Shown: positions 44,961 to 56,952, numbered from the stretch's first letter. The stretch: DNA of 64,000 nucleotides from Ditylenchus dipsaci (GCA_004194705.1 SADC01001006.1:62001-126000); one strand, 5' to 3'. Notes: generated by a model from the sequence alone, not told the origin. Program-made: numbers and translations.

Positions 44961-47900
44961 CATTGTAAACACTTATTTTTACAATTTTGTTAGTGACAAA
45001 GTCAATTCTAAGAATTGCAACACCGTTCTTTTCATCTTTCTTCCATGCATAAGAAAACATTGAGCCATTTAATTCAAGCTTTTCTACCCTTTCATCAGTC
45101 AATATTTGATCGAATAAACTATCTCGAATGTCATCATTCATGTAAAATTCGTTTAGATGGAACTTAGGAACAGCAAATTCGACACTGTCAATCGATTCAA
45201 ACCTCTAAAAGAGCACTTTTTCTAATATTTTGCGAACCATGTTCCATCGTATCCTAAGTTATTTTTGCATGCTGAAACGATAAAAAAGCTGTTTTCTGAC
45301 TTTATTTATTGCTTCAAGACCAAGGCAAATCAAGGTTATGTTCAAAATCAAGTAAAATCTTTTTATTCAAAAAAATCAATTTTTTACGAAAGACAACAAC
45401 AGAAAATACTTTTGTTTTTCATTTTCAACATACAAAAATTACTCAGGAAATTTTTAACATAGTTTACGGTTAGTGCTTCAAAAGAAAAAAAACGCAAATC
45501 TGAAAAGTATTCTGTAAAAAGTGACTTTTTCCAGGACTGCCATCTCAAAACGTTTTAAAAAATGAACATTTGGGCAAAAAAGGACATTTTGACCATTTTT
45601 GAAGGAAAAAGTGCTTTTGATCTAATGCTTATTGCCATTTTGAAGCAAAAAAAAAAGATTTTGACTTAAATTTCAAAAAAAAAAAGATTTGGGATTCCAA
45701 AAAGGACAATTTTTTTAAAGACACATGGCAGTCCCGCTTTTTCCAATTTTTCTGCGCCGAAAAGTTGGCCCTATACGACAAAGAGGAGCTTTTTTGCCTT
45801 GGTATTGCCTGTTGATTTTTTTATCAGACCATCGTATGTTAGGATGGGCTCAAACATTAGTCTAAGATGTGTTTTAGTCCGTCCTAACATACACTGGCCT
45901 ACCTTTGCCTGAGCCGAAGCCTAAAATATTACAAAAAAACATCAGGGAGCCAAGGCAAAAAAATACACTCGAGAAGTTGGCTAGGTTCAAAAATGGTGTT
46001 ACTGCTTTGGTCTATTACTCGATAATAAGAAATTTTAAGCGAAAGCAGAAAGTTATTTTCGTTCACAAGCCGAAAATTTATATTTCTTAGTGAAAAATAT
46101 AAAAAACTAAAACTTTTAAAAGTAATCGAGACCTTTTGGGGTTGTGATCTTATTACCTTCAAGCATAATGCTAAATGATAAAAGTGCCTAATTCAAATTA
46201 CTTCTTGGCTAAATGACAAACGGTAAAAACGCTCGAGGATAGTATGCCTAATTAGAAGGCACGCTGCGCCGATGGCGCATCGTGCCTCTACTCGCGTTTT
46301 GACTTTTTTTAAGGGGTTTCTTCCCAGTTTAGGCGTTTTTACCCTTTGCGCACGTTTTGGCCCTTTTCGGTCTTTTTGGCCTGATCTGAGCGTTTTGGCC
46401 CTTTTTTGGGCATTTTGCTCCAGTTCAAGCGTTTTGACCCTTTTCGAGTATTTTGGATTAACTTGTGCATTTTCACTCCTCTTCGGGCATTTTGGAGCTT
46501 TTCGGGCATTTTGAACCAGTTTGTGCGTTTTGAACTTTTTCAGGCATTTCGGCAATTTTTGTGCATTTTGACCCTGTTTGGCCATTTGGGCTCTTTTAGG
46601 GCGACCCATCTCGGGGATTTTCAGACCTTATGGGCATCTTTGGGATTCGAACGTGTGACACTCAAATATGCCTTGGTCCCCCTGTGTTTTTTTCGAAAAG
46701 CCACTTTTTTGACTGATTTTTGACCAAAATTTTTTTGGTTTATGCAATTTTTTAAGGCGTTTTTTCCCAGTTTAATAATCCAGTTTGGGTGTTTTCGCCC
46801 TTTTCGGGCACTTTGACCTAATAAGAGCCTATTGGCCCTTTCCGCGCATATTGGCCCTTTTCGGGCATTTTGCGCCAGTTTGTTATTACCAGCCACCACC
46901 AGGATTCGAACTTGTGACACTAAAAAAATGCCTTGGTCCCCCTGTGGTGAAAATTTTTCTGACCAAAATTTTTTTTTATAAGCAAACCTGTGATTCTAAC
47001 ACCGGATTCGTGCTCAGCATGGCCGATTTACTATAAAAACTACTCTTAAAACCAGTACTTTCAATCAAATTTTTGAATTCCTCTCGAGACCACAAAAAAT
47101 ATTATTTTAAATTTCAAATTTTTCGAATTTTTCGGTTTTCAATACCCTCACCAAAAACAAAATCGCCCCACGAGGAATTATTATTTTCGAGCAAACTTTT
47201 ATTTATTCGACGCGCCACATTCCAGCACACAAAAGCTTCTGACATTACATGAATTTTTTTTGCACGAAAATTTTTTTTTCCGAGTTGAGGAATTTTCCAA
47301 AATTTTTTTGACCAGAATTTTTTTTTTCACGACGCGAACCCCAAAATTTTATAGTATATTCCTGGAGCCAAAACGCGGTTTTCTATTAAAGGACACCAAA
47401 TTTGAGAATAAATGTTCGCAAAAAGTGGGCTAAAAAGTGAGTTTTTCACACAAGGTCAAGCAGCGTCATAGTAAAGGTGGAAGAAGATGGTAAAAATGCC
47501 CCATGGAATTTTTCCAAATGGGAAAAAAGTCCAAAGAATCTTGCAACATCTTGCCGAACGGTTTTCATTAAAGCCAGACATCTTCAGAGCATCTGGTTTA
47601 AATTTTGGGTTTCTATCCATTTTACCTATTTGGAAAAATTCCATCGGGCATTTTTACCGTTGGGCATTTTGTCATTGGTCCTTTTTACCATTGGACATTT
47701 TGTCATCAGTCCTTTTTACCATTGGGAATTTTCACCATTTGGAATTGTGCTAAACGGAATTTTGCTTTAGTCATTCTTGCCATTTAGCATTTCACCAAAT
47801 GGTAATTAGATATCACCCATTTTCGGTCCATCCTATATACAGCACTGATTCAAGGTTTCACTACCCGGTTCACAAATTTACTTTTAAACTTACCTTTATT

Positions 47901-50141
47901 AAAGCCAGTATAAAATTTTGTGCATTTATAACGCTAAGATGAACCATTTGGCTAGCTGATTGAGCACCACTCAATAAAAAATCTACCAATAGTTTGTATT
48001 GTCGAGAAGGAGTATCGCCCAGAAACATAAACGGATCAATTCTAAGCAAAATAGATTCTGACTTGATATAACTTTTAATCCAGTCCAGACAATAGTCGTA
48101 GCTTGCTACGCTTTCTAGAGCAAAATATTCACAATGGACTTTCGGTTGAATATCAGGAGCAAAAGTACATGTCATAGCAGTTATACATAGGTTGATATTG
48201 AAGGCAGGCATTTTGATGTTGTCGTAATACACAAAGGGATGGCTAAGCATGCGAAAAAAGTATAGAATGCCTGGCAAATTTGTCTTTGATAGCCGTCTTT
48301 GACACTTTATGGAATAATTTGTACAGCAGTAATTACCAGGTTTAGCATCAAAAATACTCTTAATATCTAAAGCTATTAAATTTTATGTATTGGGTTATTT
48401 ATGGGCTGTTTAAAAACTCTTTTACATTTAACCAAACTGTATAAATCAGTTTTAAAACCATTTTAAGGTATTTTTGAATTACGGACGACCTTTTTCCTAA
48501 AAAAACTTGACCAACATTATTACTTTTATGTCTATGGGGACCGAGGTAAAAAACCTTGAAAATTTATGCGTCCAAAGTCCTTTTCGAGCGATTTATGTTT
48601 CAGTTATGCTCCCTATAAGCCAATTGCCTCATCCAGAAGGCTTGAAAGTTTAGCTTGAAGTCACATGTATCTGAGACACGAATCCAAGCAAGATTTTTGA
48701 ACACACATGCATTTGAAGACCTTTTTCGACTCACGGCAGCGACGCGGTAAAATAATATATCTAACCAGTTACCATGTTCCCCAAGACCAAAAGTCAAATT
48801 TTTAGAATGAAAATTTTTTAAGAAAAAAGGTCGTTCACGCCATAAAAACATGTTTTTACGCGGTTAGAACCTTGAAACATCAAAAAGTTGTTGAAAGTTG
48901 ATTTTGAGGCAGTCCAACATTGATTCAATTTTTTCAATATTGATCAATATTGAGTGGTCTATAAAAACCGGCGGCTTAGTCGATTTGTAAAATAATGAAA
49001 AACTACAATACTTTGAGAGCAATTCATACAAAGCTTGTCTTACCATTGAAATTTCGGTTAGTTACCAGTGATAGTTGCACATACTCTGGATTGAATTGAA
49101 TCAATTGCTGGCCAATGAATTTGTCAAAAAAAGACAAATACGCCTTTTCTTTTGAATGTATACTCAGTTTTTGAAAAGGGTTGAGCAGTCTATCGTTTAC
49201 AATTACTTCTAACTTTTCTGCTGGATACTCATCCACTCTAAGTCGTTTCTATAAGCATATCGAGAAATTTAAACTACTAATACCGTATTTTCTCTAATAG
49301 AAGCCGCGGGGCTTCTATTTTTCAATCACCCAGAAATCAGAAATTTTTAGGTCGATCTTAAAATTTTCGGGTGCTCATCCAAAATCCAGAAAACGTAATC
49401 AGTAGAGCTCGTGGTAGTAAAGAAAATGCAATCAACAGCTTTGAAAAATATTGACTGTGCTCTGAGATACAGACCTTCAAAGTCTAGGGGGAGGGGCTTC
49501 TATTAGAGAAAATACGATACGGTTGCCGCTCGATTTACAGACACCCCAAAAAGTTTGTTCCCATCTATGGTCCGACACTCTGTTTAGCTCTATTTTTAAA
49601 ATATTTTGACCGTTTTCTTTTGACAATCGGATCGCAAATATTGTAAGGATTCCGGTTTTGCCTATCGTTTTTCAGAATCATGAAATTTTTCTCTACAAAA
49701 AATCCAAATCTCGATTTAACGACACCCTTCTACCCAAAATGATGTCGTTGAATCAAGGTTTCGCTTTTTTGAAGAGAAAAATTTCATGATTCTGAAAATT
49801 GATCGGCAAAATTGGAATCTTTTCCGATATTTGCGACCAGACTGTCAAAAGAAAACGGTCAAAAGCTTTCGAAAATCGAGCTAAAAAAGTGTCGGAGCCT
49901 AGGCAGCAACGAATTTTTTGGGGTGTCGGTAAATTGAGCGGCAACTGTAATTCAAAATGTCGTGAAAGTCGCTCTAATATACAAAATAACCTACAATTGT
50001 TGCACGACTAACACGAACTTTAGGCCACTTACTATAAAATGATCGACCGATAGTGCAGTGTCTCTTAGAAATAAGGCAAACATTCAACAATTCTTCATAA
50101 CTTAAAAATTTCAAGGTGTCCAAGAGAATATCGCTTGACAT
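44956..50141 (-). CDS. F-box protein, about 373 aa, five exons
   Basis: Exons on the minus strand: 50141-49995, 49248-49066, 49010-48871, 48296-47894 and 45204-44956. The summed length is divisible by three and ends at a stop. The N-terminus, MSSDILLDTLKFLSYEELLN, then VCLISKRHCTIGRSFY, is a typical F-box (helix, Leu-rich, then VCLxSKR), the part that binds Skp1 in SCF ubiquitin ligases. The rest (EYPAEKLEVIVNDRLL, YFALESVASYDYCLDWIKSY, VEKLELNGSMFSYAWKKD) should be the substrate-binding part, as in the large F-box families of nematodes. The donor after exon 1 could be GTAGGT (used here) or the earlier GTTCGT; GTAAGT is out of phase. The first intron holds two abutting MITEs, the last 2.7 kb of minisatellites. 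Confidence 0.72.
45780..45960. repeat. Copy of the GCCTTGGT / CCTAACATAC foldback family
   Basis: TTGCCTTGGTATTGCCTGTTG, CATCGTATGTTAGGATGGGC, GTCCGTCCTAACATACACTGG, CTTTGCCTGAGCC and CAGGGAGCCAAGGC mirror each other. Located in the last F-box intron. Confidence 0.7.
46290..46880. repeat. Minisatellite of about 21 bp (CATTTTGGCCCTTTTCGGG)
   Basis: About twenty degenerate units of TTTTGGCCCTTTTCGGGCA run from 46290 to 46610 and again from 46770 to 46880. The long Lys-rich open frames on both strands are translations of this array. Two GGATTCGAAC[GT]TGTGACAC words (B-box-like) and TGCCTTGGTCCCCCTGTG follow each block. Confidence 0.85.
47470..47790. repeat. TTTTACCATTGGGCATTTTG minisatellite
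   Basis: Units of CATTGGGCATTTTGTCATTG, TCCTTTTTACCATTGG and similar lie at 47640-47770, with related inverted words (AAATGCCCCATGGAATTTTT) at 47490-47520. In the F-box gene's last intron. The open frames here come from the repeat. Confidence 0.7.
48300..48865. other. F-box intron 3, no further gene
   Basis: AT-rich; GTATCTGAGACACGAATCC and TTTCGAGCGATTTATG words near 48580-48720 are distant relatives of the 19150 hairpin unit. Confidence 0.4.
49281..49519. repeat. TACCGTATTTTCTCT MITE
   Basis: TACCGTATTTTCTCTAATAG faces CTATTAGAGAAAATACGATA. Its final TA is the first TA of the next MITE. Confidence 0.8.
49518..49949. repeat. 432-bp palindromic pogo-like MITE
   Basis: TACGGTTGCCGCTCGATTTAC faces AAATTGAGCGGCAACTGTA. 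The words GACACCCCAAAAAGTT, GGTCCGACAC and GGATTCCGGTTTTGCC occur inverted in the right half. Sister to 13597-14029. Confidence 0.8.
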
Positions 50142-50159
50142 TCTTGGTTTCAACAAATC

Positions 50160-51040
50160 TTTTTTCTTGTGGTTAAATCGAAAATTTAGACATGAAACCG
50201 TATTTCTAAAATTTTAAAACTATTTTACTCATCTTAAAAAAACATAAATATTGAGATAAAGTTACAATTTTTTGCAAATTTACAAATTCAAATAATACTT
50301 TGAGTATTATTTTATAATTTGAAAGGTAATTTTTGAAAAGCTCCATGAATTGAAACTTTGATGTAAAAGATCGTTAGGAAAACAGAATATCACCACTAGT
50401 CACAAACTGGTGAATATCTTTTGGCTTTTTGTAACGAATTTTTCAAGCATATTCTGCCTATTTTTTTCAGGCAAATAACTGAATCTCACACCGGATTCGG
50501 GCTCACCATAGTCGCTTTGCTTAGAATACACTCATCTGCTTTGATAAATCTTTTGAAAAATCCATCTTGCCTGCCATCCTAGCAATGATCTTATCCGAGA
50601 GTTTTTTTGATTAATAATTTTTTTGCGGGGTCATTTTGGGAACGGGCGCGGAAAAACGGCGAGAGCGGGAGGTGGCCAATTTTTTTTTTGCGGGAAGAAG
50701 GGTCTGTTCTCTTTTCGACCGTTTTCTTTTAACAGTCTGGTTTCAAATATCGCAAGGATTCCGATTTTGCCGATTGTTTTTTAGAATCATGAAATTTCTG
50801 TCTCCAAAAAAGCGAAATCTATATAAACATTTTTGATACAAGGGTGTCGTTAAATCGAGATTTTGCTTTTTTGGAAAGAAAAATTTCATTATTCTGAAAA
50901 ACGATCGGCAAAATCGGAATCCTTGCGATAATCTGTTAAAAGAGAATAGTCAAAAGTTTTCGAAAATCGAGGTAAAAAAAGTGTCGGACCCTAGGCGGGA
51001 ACGAACTTTTTGGGTGTCATTAAATCGAGCGGCAACTGTA
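50160..51040. repeat. AT-rich stretch, then a truncated pogo-like MITE (50702-51040)
   Basis: 50160-50700 has no supported gene. From 50702 TTTCGACCGTTTTCTTTTAAC and GGATTCCGATTTTGCC continue to the right end, TTAAATCGAGCGGCAACTGTA. The left end lacks the CAGT terminus. Confidence 0.6.
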
Positions 51041-51223
51041 CCTGAAAAACTAACATCTGTAAAAGGAACATCACAATAACGAAAGTTTGACCAGCTTTTC
51101 CTGGCTGCCTGGCCCACTTTTTGCAGACTATCTATATTAGCAGTCGATCTATGGCAGGTGACCACTTAAACATTTCAATCTGAATTCAAAATATAAGCAT
51201 TTGATAGTGATAAGGTTTGTAAA

Positions 51224-53845
51224 TAGGGTTGACGGCTCGGCGCGCCAATTTCGGCTTTTCAAGCCGAAAACCCGAAAATTTTCGGTTTTCAGCTCGGTTC
51301 GGCGCGCCGAAAATTTCGGTTTTCGGCTTTTGGCTCGGTTCGACGCGCTGAAAATTCCGGTTTTTGATATTTTGTTCGATGAGCCGACAAATAACTTATT
51401 TGACAGAATTTCTGTCACAAAACTTTTGTGATCTTACCTCATCTGAAATAAGTTATATCATATTACTTTAGTCATGCCTAGCAAAATGTGGAAGTTCTTT
51501 AAGAAGGCCGGAGATAAAGCGATTTGCGATTGTAGAGATGGACTAAAACTTGGTAAAAGTGCTTCTACATCTCAACTAGCTGGTCATCTTAATTCGGCGA
51601 GGCACAAAAAACTTATGCGGAATAAGGAAATCAAACAAAGTGAACCAAAGAGAGCCAAGGTGGAATCAATAGCTAATATCTTCTCTCCGAATTATTCAAA
51701 ACAGAAAAGTCAAGAGTTGATAAGTGATCTAACAGACTACATAGTGGATAGCAACTTACCTTTCTCCACCGCCGAATCTCCCTATCTGCGTCGCCTCATC
51801 AGAAACAATTATGGACAAGCTAAGGTTGGTAGTTTACATAGGCCTAACATAAGTTTTGTAGTTATGGTTTATGCGAATTCAGTTTCCATCTCGATACGAT
51901 GTCAGTTCCGAAATACCCCTCGAGGCAAACAAATTTATTGAAAATCTACGCACTTTTGTCCGAGGCCAAAAACTTTGGCTAACCTTAGATGAATTATCAC
52001 ACACGGAGCACTCACTTCTTTGGTAATTTTTCTCCCTCTGTCGTTCATTCATCATTTATTCTAGTATCACCGATTCTTACTTGACAGAAGCGTTTCAATT
52101 TCAATCGAAAATTTTGGCAGTGGAATTGCTTCTAGAAAAGCATGCAGGGGAAAACATAACGGAGAAAATCAATTCCATGTTAGGAACGCTGCAAGTGGCA
52201 AAAACAGACATTATAGCCGCGACTAGAGATGGTGCCCCGAATTTGGCTGGACAAAAAAAGGCGGATGCTATAAGGCTAACATCGAGAGGTAATAAGCAAA
52301 TATTTGTAATACAGCTCTGATTTTCCACTGTAACTCTTTTAGTTTCCATTGTTTTTGCCACATGCTGCACCTGGTTATATGGGATGGCATCAATGGCACT
52401 TCAAATGTATCATCAGTTGTTGAAAAGGAAAAAAAAGTTGGTATCGGCTTCCATCGCTCACCAACGGCTTCAGCGGCTTTTCGAGATTCCAAGGATTGGG
52501 ATCAATTAATTTGACGCTGGTATACTTATGGTATTCGGGGACGCTAAGTTTTACCACAAATTTTGCAGCAAATCAAAACAAGGTAGAACTCTACCTTGGC
52601 GATGCTGTCTTCCCTCTTACGTCAAAAATCCCATATGCTACGATACGCTGAGAAGTTTTCAGCTTGCACGGTAGCCAAACAGATTAAGAACATGTCGGAA
52701 AATGACTTTGAGCAAATCAAGGATATCGCACAGGTTCTTCATCCCTTCCTAGATTGCACGAAGATGGTAAGAACATCGTCTTATAGTTTGCGCTGAGGTA
52801 ATTGTTCAGCAATCAATTATTGTTTCAGGCATCATTTCACAATGCTCCATTATCATGCTACCCGTTTTTTGTCCGAAAGCTGTCCGAACATCTCGAAAAC
52901 TTATATGGTGAGTTCGCAGTGAAATTGAATGAGAGCTTGGAATCCAGAGCGAGAGAGCTTCTTAACCAGTCGGAGGTAGTACTCGCAGGCTTTCTGGACC
53001 CTCATCTATGCTGCAAGTAAAAAACTTTTCAAGACTTATGCAAAACGTAAACACACTAAGTTTTGTTTATATTAACCGTTATGCTGACTTACAAATGGGA
53101 ATATACAAAGGAAAAAATCGTCAGACTTTTGCGCCGTAATGAACCTAAGACGGCCGCTTCAGTTAAACGATTGCCAGTGCATGAACACATGAATGATCTC
53201 TGGGGTGAAAGCGATAGTGAATGTGTGCAAAATGTTGTTGAGGGAGATGATGCAGTCATGGTAGGTCTTTTGTTAATCAGTCTGCTTGCTTCAATTTCGT
53301 TTTTAATTAAACGAGGAAGTCAACCGATAATTGAGCGAAACAAAACTTCCATTGCCGAGACCTGATATGCCTGGGCATGATCAAGTGTATTAATGGTGAG
53401 AGAAACATCGTTTCCGTTTTCCACGTCTTGCAGTGCTTGCTCGTACATACCTCTCCATTTCTCTCTCAAGTGTGGCATCGGAAAGATGTTTCTCCAAAGC
53501 CAGCCTTCTTTTCGCCAACTCACTTAGGTCTCGTCTGGGTAAACAGACAGCGGCCAATTTGATCATTGTCAAAGCAGAATTAGCTGATGAAATTTTGAAA
53601 AAGGCTAGCGAAAGCAAGGAAGAGAAGCCACCAGGAATCATTAAAATGCTGTTAGAAATTGAGATTTATTTTCTTCAATAAACCTACCTATGCTTACTTA
53701 TTGGTCTATCTCGCCTGAAAATCCGATCTCATCCCGGATCGGCGCGCCGAAAATTTCGGTTTTCGGTTCGGCGCGCTGAAAATTTTTGGCTCGAATCGGC
53801 TTGTCGGCTCGGCGCGCCGAAATTTCCGGGGCGCCGTCTACTCTA
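51224..53845 (+). mobile_element. 2622-bp hAT transposon
   Basis: The ends are TAGGGTTGACGGC and GCCGTCTACTCTA. The flanks TTTGTAAA at 51216-51223 and 53846-53853 are identical. Both ends carry several copies of CGGCGCGCCGAAAATTTCGG-type palindromes (51235-51360 and 53735-53825), probably subterminal transposase-binding repeats. The centre holds the transposase gene. Confidence 0.93.
51474..53681 (+). pseudogene. hAT transposase with BED finger and hATC domain, disrupted
   Basis: Plus-strand exons: from 51474 MPSKMWKFFKKAGDKAICDC, with a BED-like ARHKKLM histidine; 51878-52023 (KLWLTLDELSHTEHSLL); 52066-52288 (ITDSYLTEAFQFQSKILAVE, AATRDGAPNLAG); 52345-52510 (CFCHMLHLVIWDGINGT, the CFAHxLxL motif); 52570-52770 (STLAMLSSLLRQK); 52830-53018 (SEVVLAGFLDPHLCC); 53063-53260; and 53433-53681 (YLSISLSSVASERCFSKASL, the dimerisation domain). 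In the conserved RWNST motif the Trp codon is TAG, so one stop breaks the protein. The BED cysteines are C-x-C instead of C-x2-C. A recent but probably inactive copy; exon borders in the second half are approximate. Confidence 0.85.
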
Positions 53846-54103
53846 TTTGTAAATACACCAAGACGTCTTCGTAGTGATGAAAAGGTTTTCTGTCAAAAGA
53901 GTTGTTTGAAATAACTTTTCGACTTCTTTCGGGAATAGTGTTAGGATCTTTTTTATGTTGAAAATTTTCAGTAAAAAAAATTTTTGGTGCAGTTTTTTTC
54001 TGTTCTGTCGAATGGTGTTGTTTGTTTTCTTTTAAAATGCATGTGGAACAAGTTTGACGGCTTTTCCTGAAAATGTCAAATTTTGATAGTTTGAAGTTCT
54101 TCA

Positions 54104-55190
54104 TACTTTAGTGTGAATATGTTTTTTCTGGCGATGACTATTTATCGATCGACCACACATTTGAAAGCTGAGATTATGGGCTTTTTAATGAATTTTTGAA
54201 ATCTGAATGTTATATTTCCAATCAAAAGATTAGGCTGTCTGAATGTTGACAATGTCAAGTTTCCAGCATTTTTTGAAAAAGGGTGTTAGAAGGCTCTAAA
54301 GTACCCCATTAGAAAAACGGATTGCGTCATTGTGTTCAGCATGAAAAACTGGTTCTTTCGAAACATTTACTACAATCAGGGCGCGGAGTGTTAAATCGAG
54401 TTTTAAGTATACCAATAATTGCCGCCCCCTGCTGTATCATAGCTTAAACGAAAGCTCATAATCTCGGCTACATTTCTGTATATGAAACGTGTAACTTGTC
54501 GAAAAAATTCAGAAAAAATCAATCAGAGCAGTCAAAGAAAACCCTTGAAACCATCGATTATCAGAGCTTTAGCCTATTTTTTAGCATACTAATAAGCTAC
54601 ACTATGTGTGAAACTCTGCGTTGATGGTCTTGTCGGATAGTCAAGAGCCAAGAAAATTTGTCTTTTATTGACTTTATTACCATGTTTTAAATTTAAAAGA
54701 GGCCCTAAATGCACTTTATAATCAAGCGTACTTCTCGAGATTATGTCTAAGGTGAGTGACTACGCGCATCTTTGACTCTCAAGTGCACAAGCCCCCAAGT
54801 CGACACGTTCCCAAATGTCTAAGCGCCCGAGCCCTCAAGCCTGTATTTCGACCAATTACATATGGCTCAAAATCTAGACCTGAAGGCAACAACTTATTGC
54901 TGTTTTGACAATTTTCTTTAAGCGTTCTACATAAAGCTCTCTGCCTAGTTTTTAAAATTACCACAATGTCAATAATATCAGTTTTAGCACGAAAACTTGG
55001 ACAATTGCTCATTCTAACCATAATTTACATAGTTAAACGCTTTTATGCCAATCTGCAAATTGAGATATCGGTTAATTTTTTTACAAAAATCTTTGTCCTG
55101 AAAATGTTTGTCTTAAAAAACTTAATTGGCGATCCTGTTTCTCTAAAAAAATATCTCTTATCAATAAAACACAACAAAAACAGAAAAAAG
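54104..55190. other. Unassigned stretch with a weak foldback
   Basis: GAAAGCTGAGATTATGGGCT (54160) faces CGAAAGCTCATAATCTCGGC (54450). GGTGAGTGACTACGCGCATC near 54750 is a distant copy of the 19100 unit. The plus ORF 54966-55250 overlaps a better minus-strand exon and is not supported. Confidence 0.4.
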
Positions 55191-55193
55191 GGT

Positions 55194-55379
55194 TCATTGA
55201 GACTGATTTTGGGCACGTGGACTGATATTGTTGATGACACCTTCCATTAGCTTGTCAATAATTTTGCCATTCTGATCATACAAATCAAAATGATAATAAA
55301 TTTTAATTGGCTGGCAAAAATCATCAATACTGCCCTGGGAAATTAAATGCCGTAAGGTTATTGAAGTCAAGCTGACAAG
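55194..55379 (-). CDS. Last exon of an unidentified minus-strand gene
   Basis: After a run ending AAAAAAAG the minus strand reads LVSLTSITLRHLISQGSIDD, FCQPIKIYYHFDLYDQNGK, IIDKLMEGVINNISPRAQNQ and a stop at 55194-55196. The mix of hydrophobic and polar residues is protein-like and reminiscent of the C-terminal parts of F-box proteins nearby, but no domain is certain. A possible previous exon is 55562-55494 (FLDKRIKRMEKLCGAKFAWP). The 5' part could not be traced. Confidence 0.4.
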   Translation of the reverse strand, partial: LVSLTSITLRHLISQGSIDDFCQPIKIYYHFDLYDQNGKIIDKLMEGVINNISPRAQNQSQ

Positions 55380-56360
55380 CTTTTTTTGTCTTTTTGTGAG
55401 TTTTCGGGCAAAAAAAATTTAGTCCTTCTTTCTATCAAAAAGCTAAAAAATGTTTTTTCGACCAAATGTTACAAGAAAGTGAATAATCAATCAGCTTGGG
55501 GCCAAGCGAATTTTGCGCCACACAATTTTTCCATCCGTTTGATTCTTTTGTCTAGGAAAGTAATAGGAAAGAAATTCTGATAGTCAGTGGTGATAGCTGT
55601 CGAATGGTATCGAATAGCTATCGAATATAGTATGAAGTTTTTCGATAGCTCATGGACACTATGTAAGGCTCCCTTTTGAGGTTAAAATATCAAACCATTT
55701 ACACGGATCAGAGAATGATACGTTACTAATCCGATTAACGAAATGTTGCCTCACAAATTCGGTATTTCATTAAATCGAGAGAATCTGATGTGCTTAGAAC
55801 CAGAACAAAGACTGCTGAGGGAATAGAGGTTTTTGAAGAAAAATCAATTTCTTTAAAAAATGACCAAAATCCAAGTTATTTTAATCTTTTCCGATTTCGC
55901 TCATTTTTTTCAATTAATTGAACTTTTCAAAATGCCATATCTCAGGATCCAGATTTTCAGAATTTTTATTCTTGTAGCTCTTGAACTGCGCTACAATATG
56001 GTGATAAGATGTTGCTTCAATAAAACGTTAGACCAGCTCAAGTGTTGGAAATGCTCGTCAACTTCTTAAAATGACCTCATAAGTGTTCGGAGCAAAATGC
56101 TGAGTTATCAAAATCACACAGGCAAGTATTATACAGCAATCGAAAGAAAAGGGAAAATAGAGCAACCCTAAATATTTGGATTTGTTTTGTTCAACAAATT
56201 TTGTTTTTAAAAATGCCTAAAGTTTGCTAACGAACTTTTCAGACACACGGTAAGTTAATAATTGATCAAAACCATTTTCCGAATAGTCGAATAATACCAT
56301 TTAGGTAAGTATCACGATGATGAAATAAACTGAAAAGCTTTTATTAAAACAGTCTGTTTA
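55380..56360. other. AT-rich stretch without a firm gene
   Basis: CAGTGGTGATAGCTGTCGAAT and TATCGAATAGCTATCGAATA words at 55583-55650 look like a small decayed hAT-like repeat. No other structure. Confidence 0.4.
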
Positions 56361-56363
56361 AAT

Positions 56364-56952
56364 TACAGGGTGGTCTTTTATAATCTCCCTAGTTTGTTTT
56401 CGCCATAACTTTTTAAATTCGTCTTTTTTTTCGGCGAGATCTTCTTTTTGTTCGAAAGAGCTGCTCTGCGCCGAGCGATTGGTACCAAACATGCTTATAA
56501 CACTTTATTCAAAACACCAAACAAATAACCAAAACAAATTAACAACAATTTCAACATCCAGCGTAGCGGAAACGTCTCATCCAGCCAGTTTCGAACAGCG
56601 ACAGCCCAATGCGGAGGTGCACCATCTTGCATGAAGACGAGATTTTCGAAGTTTGGCCAATCTTAAAGGAAATTTGAAGAAAATCGAAAAAAAATTGGTT
56701 ACCTTGCACTGCTTGAAGGAATATATTCTGTAACATCCACAGGTCGTTGCTGAGGCGAAAAAGACATCTAAAAAGACACATTTTTAAGCAAGCCGTAGCT
56801 GATCAACAGAATCATGACAAAAATAAAAATTTGGTACCAATCGCTCGGCGCAGAGCAGCTCTTTCGAATAAAAAAAGATCTCGCCGAAAAACCACGAACT
56901 CAAAAAGTTATGGCGAAAACAAACTAGGGAGATTATAAAAGACCACCCTGTA
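56364..56952. mobile_element. Deleted Tc1/mariner-superfamily element, 589 bp
   Basis: The ends TACAGGGTGGTCTTTTATAA and TTATAAAAGACCACCCTGTA are perfect inverted repeats. The match runs about 60 bp (CTCCCTAGTTTGTTTTCGCC, ATAACTTTTT), then again around GAGATC and GAAAGAGCTGCTCTGCGCC. TA lies at both borders. It holds a transposase remnant. Confidence 0.9.
56553..56770 (-). pseudogene. Mariner/Tc1-type transposase remnant
   Basis: Minus strand: NDLWMLQNIFLQAVQ, an intron-like gap with GTAACC, then WPNFENLVFMQDGAPPHWAV and AVRNWLDETFPLRW. The block [FM]QxDGAPPHxAxxVRxWLxExFP is the usual second catalytic region of IS630/Tc1/mariner enzymes (Asp of QDGA). The N-terminal DNA-binding part and the first catalytic Asp are missing. 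Confidence 0.85.

Larger units (their letters stand above)
51040..54104 (-). pseudogene. F-box-like gene fragment split by a hAT insertion
   Basis: Minus strand. From 54104 a frame starts MKNFKLSKFDIFRKSRQTC, is rich in Lys, and reaches HYEDVLVYLQ at the hAT border (53854). On the other side of the transposon the same frame resumes at 51215 as TLSLSNAYILNSD, then a stop. Joined across one target copy the piece reads EDVLVYLQTLSLSNAYILN, which looks like an F-box helix pair. Closer to 51150-51040 another frame gives KVGQAARKSWSNFRYCDV and a GTACAG donor. Missing joins and a stop suggest a decayed paralogue of the 44.9-50.1 kb gene; this is inference. Confidence 0.4.

Noticed and set aside
46193..46920. 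Long Lys- and Arg-rich open frames on both strands
   Set aside because: They are translations of the 21-bp TTTTGGCCC minisatellite; the periodic protein repeats follow the DNA period.
54966..55250. 94-codon plus-strand ORF
   Set aside because: Overlaps a minus-strand exon with better coding character, and its hydrophobic Lys-rich content comes from AT-rich DNA.
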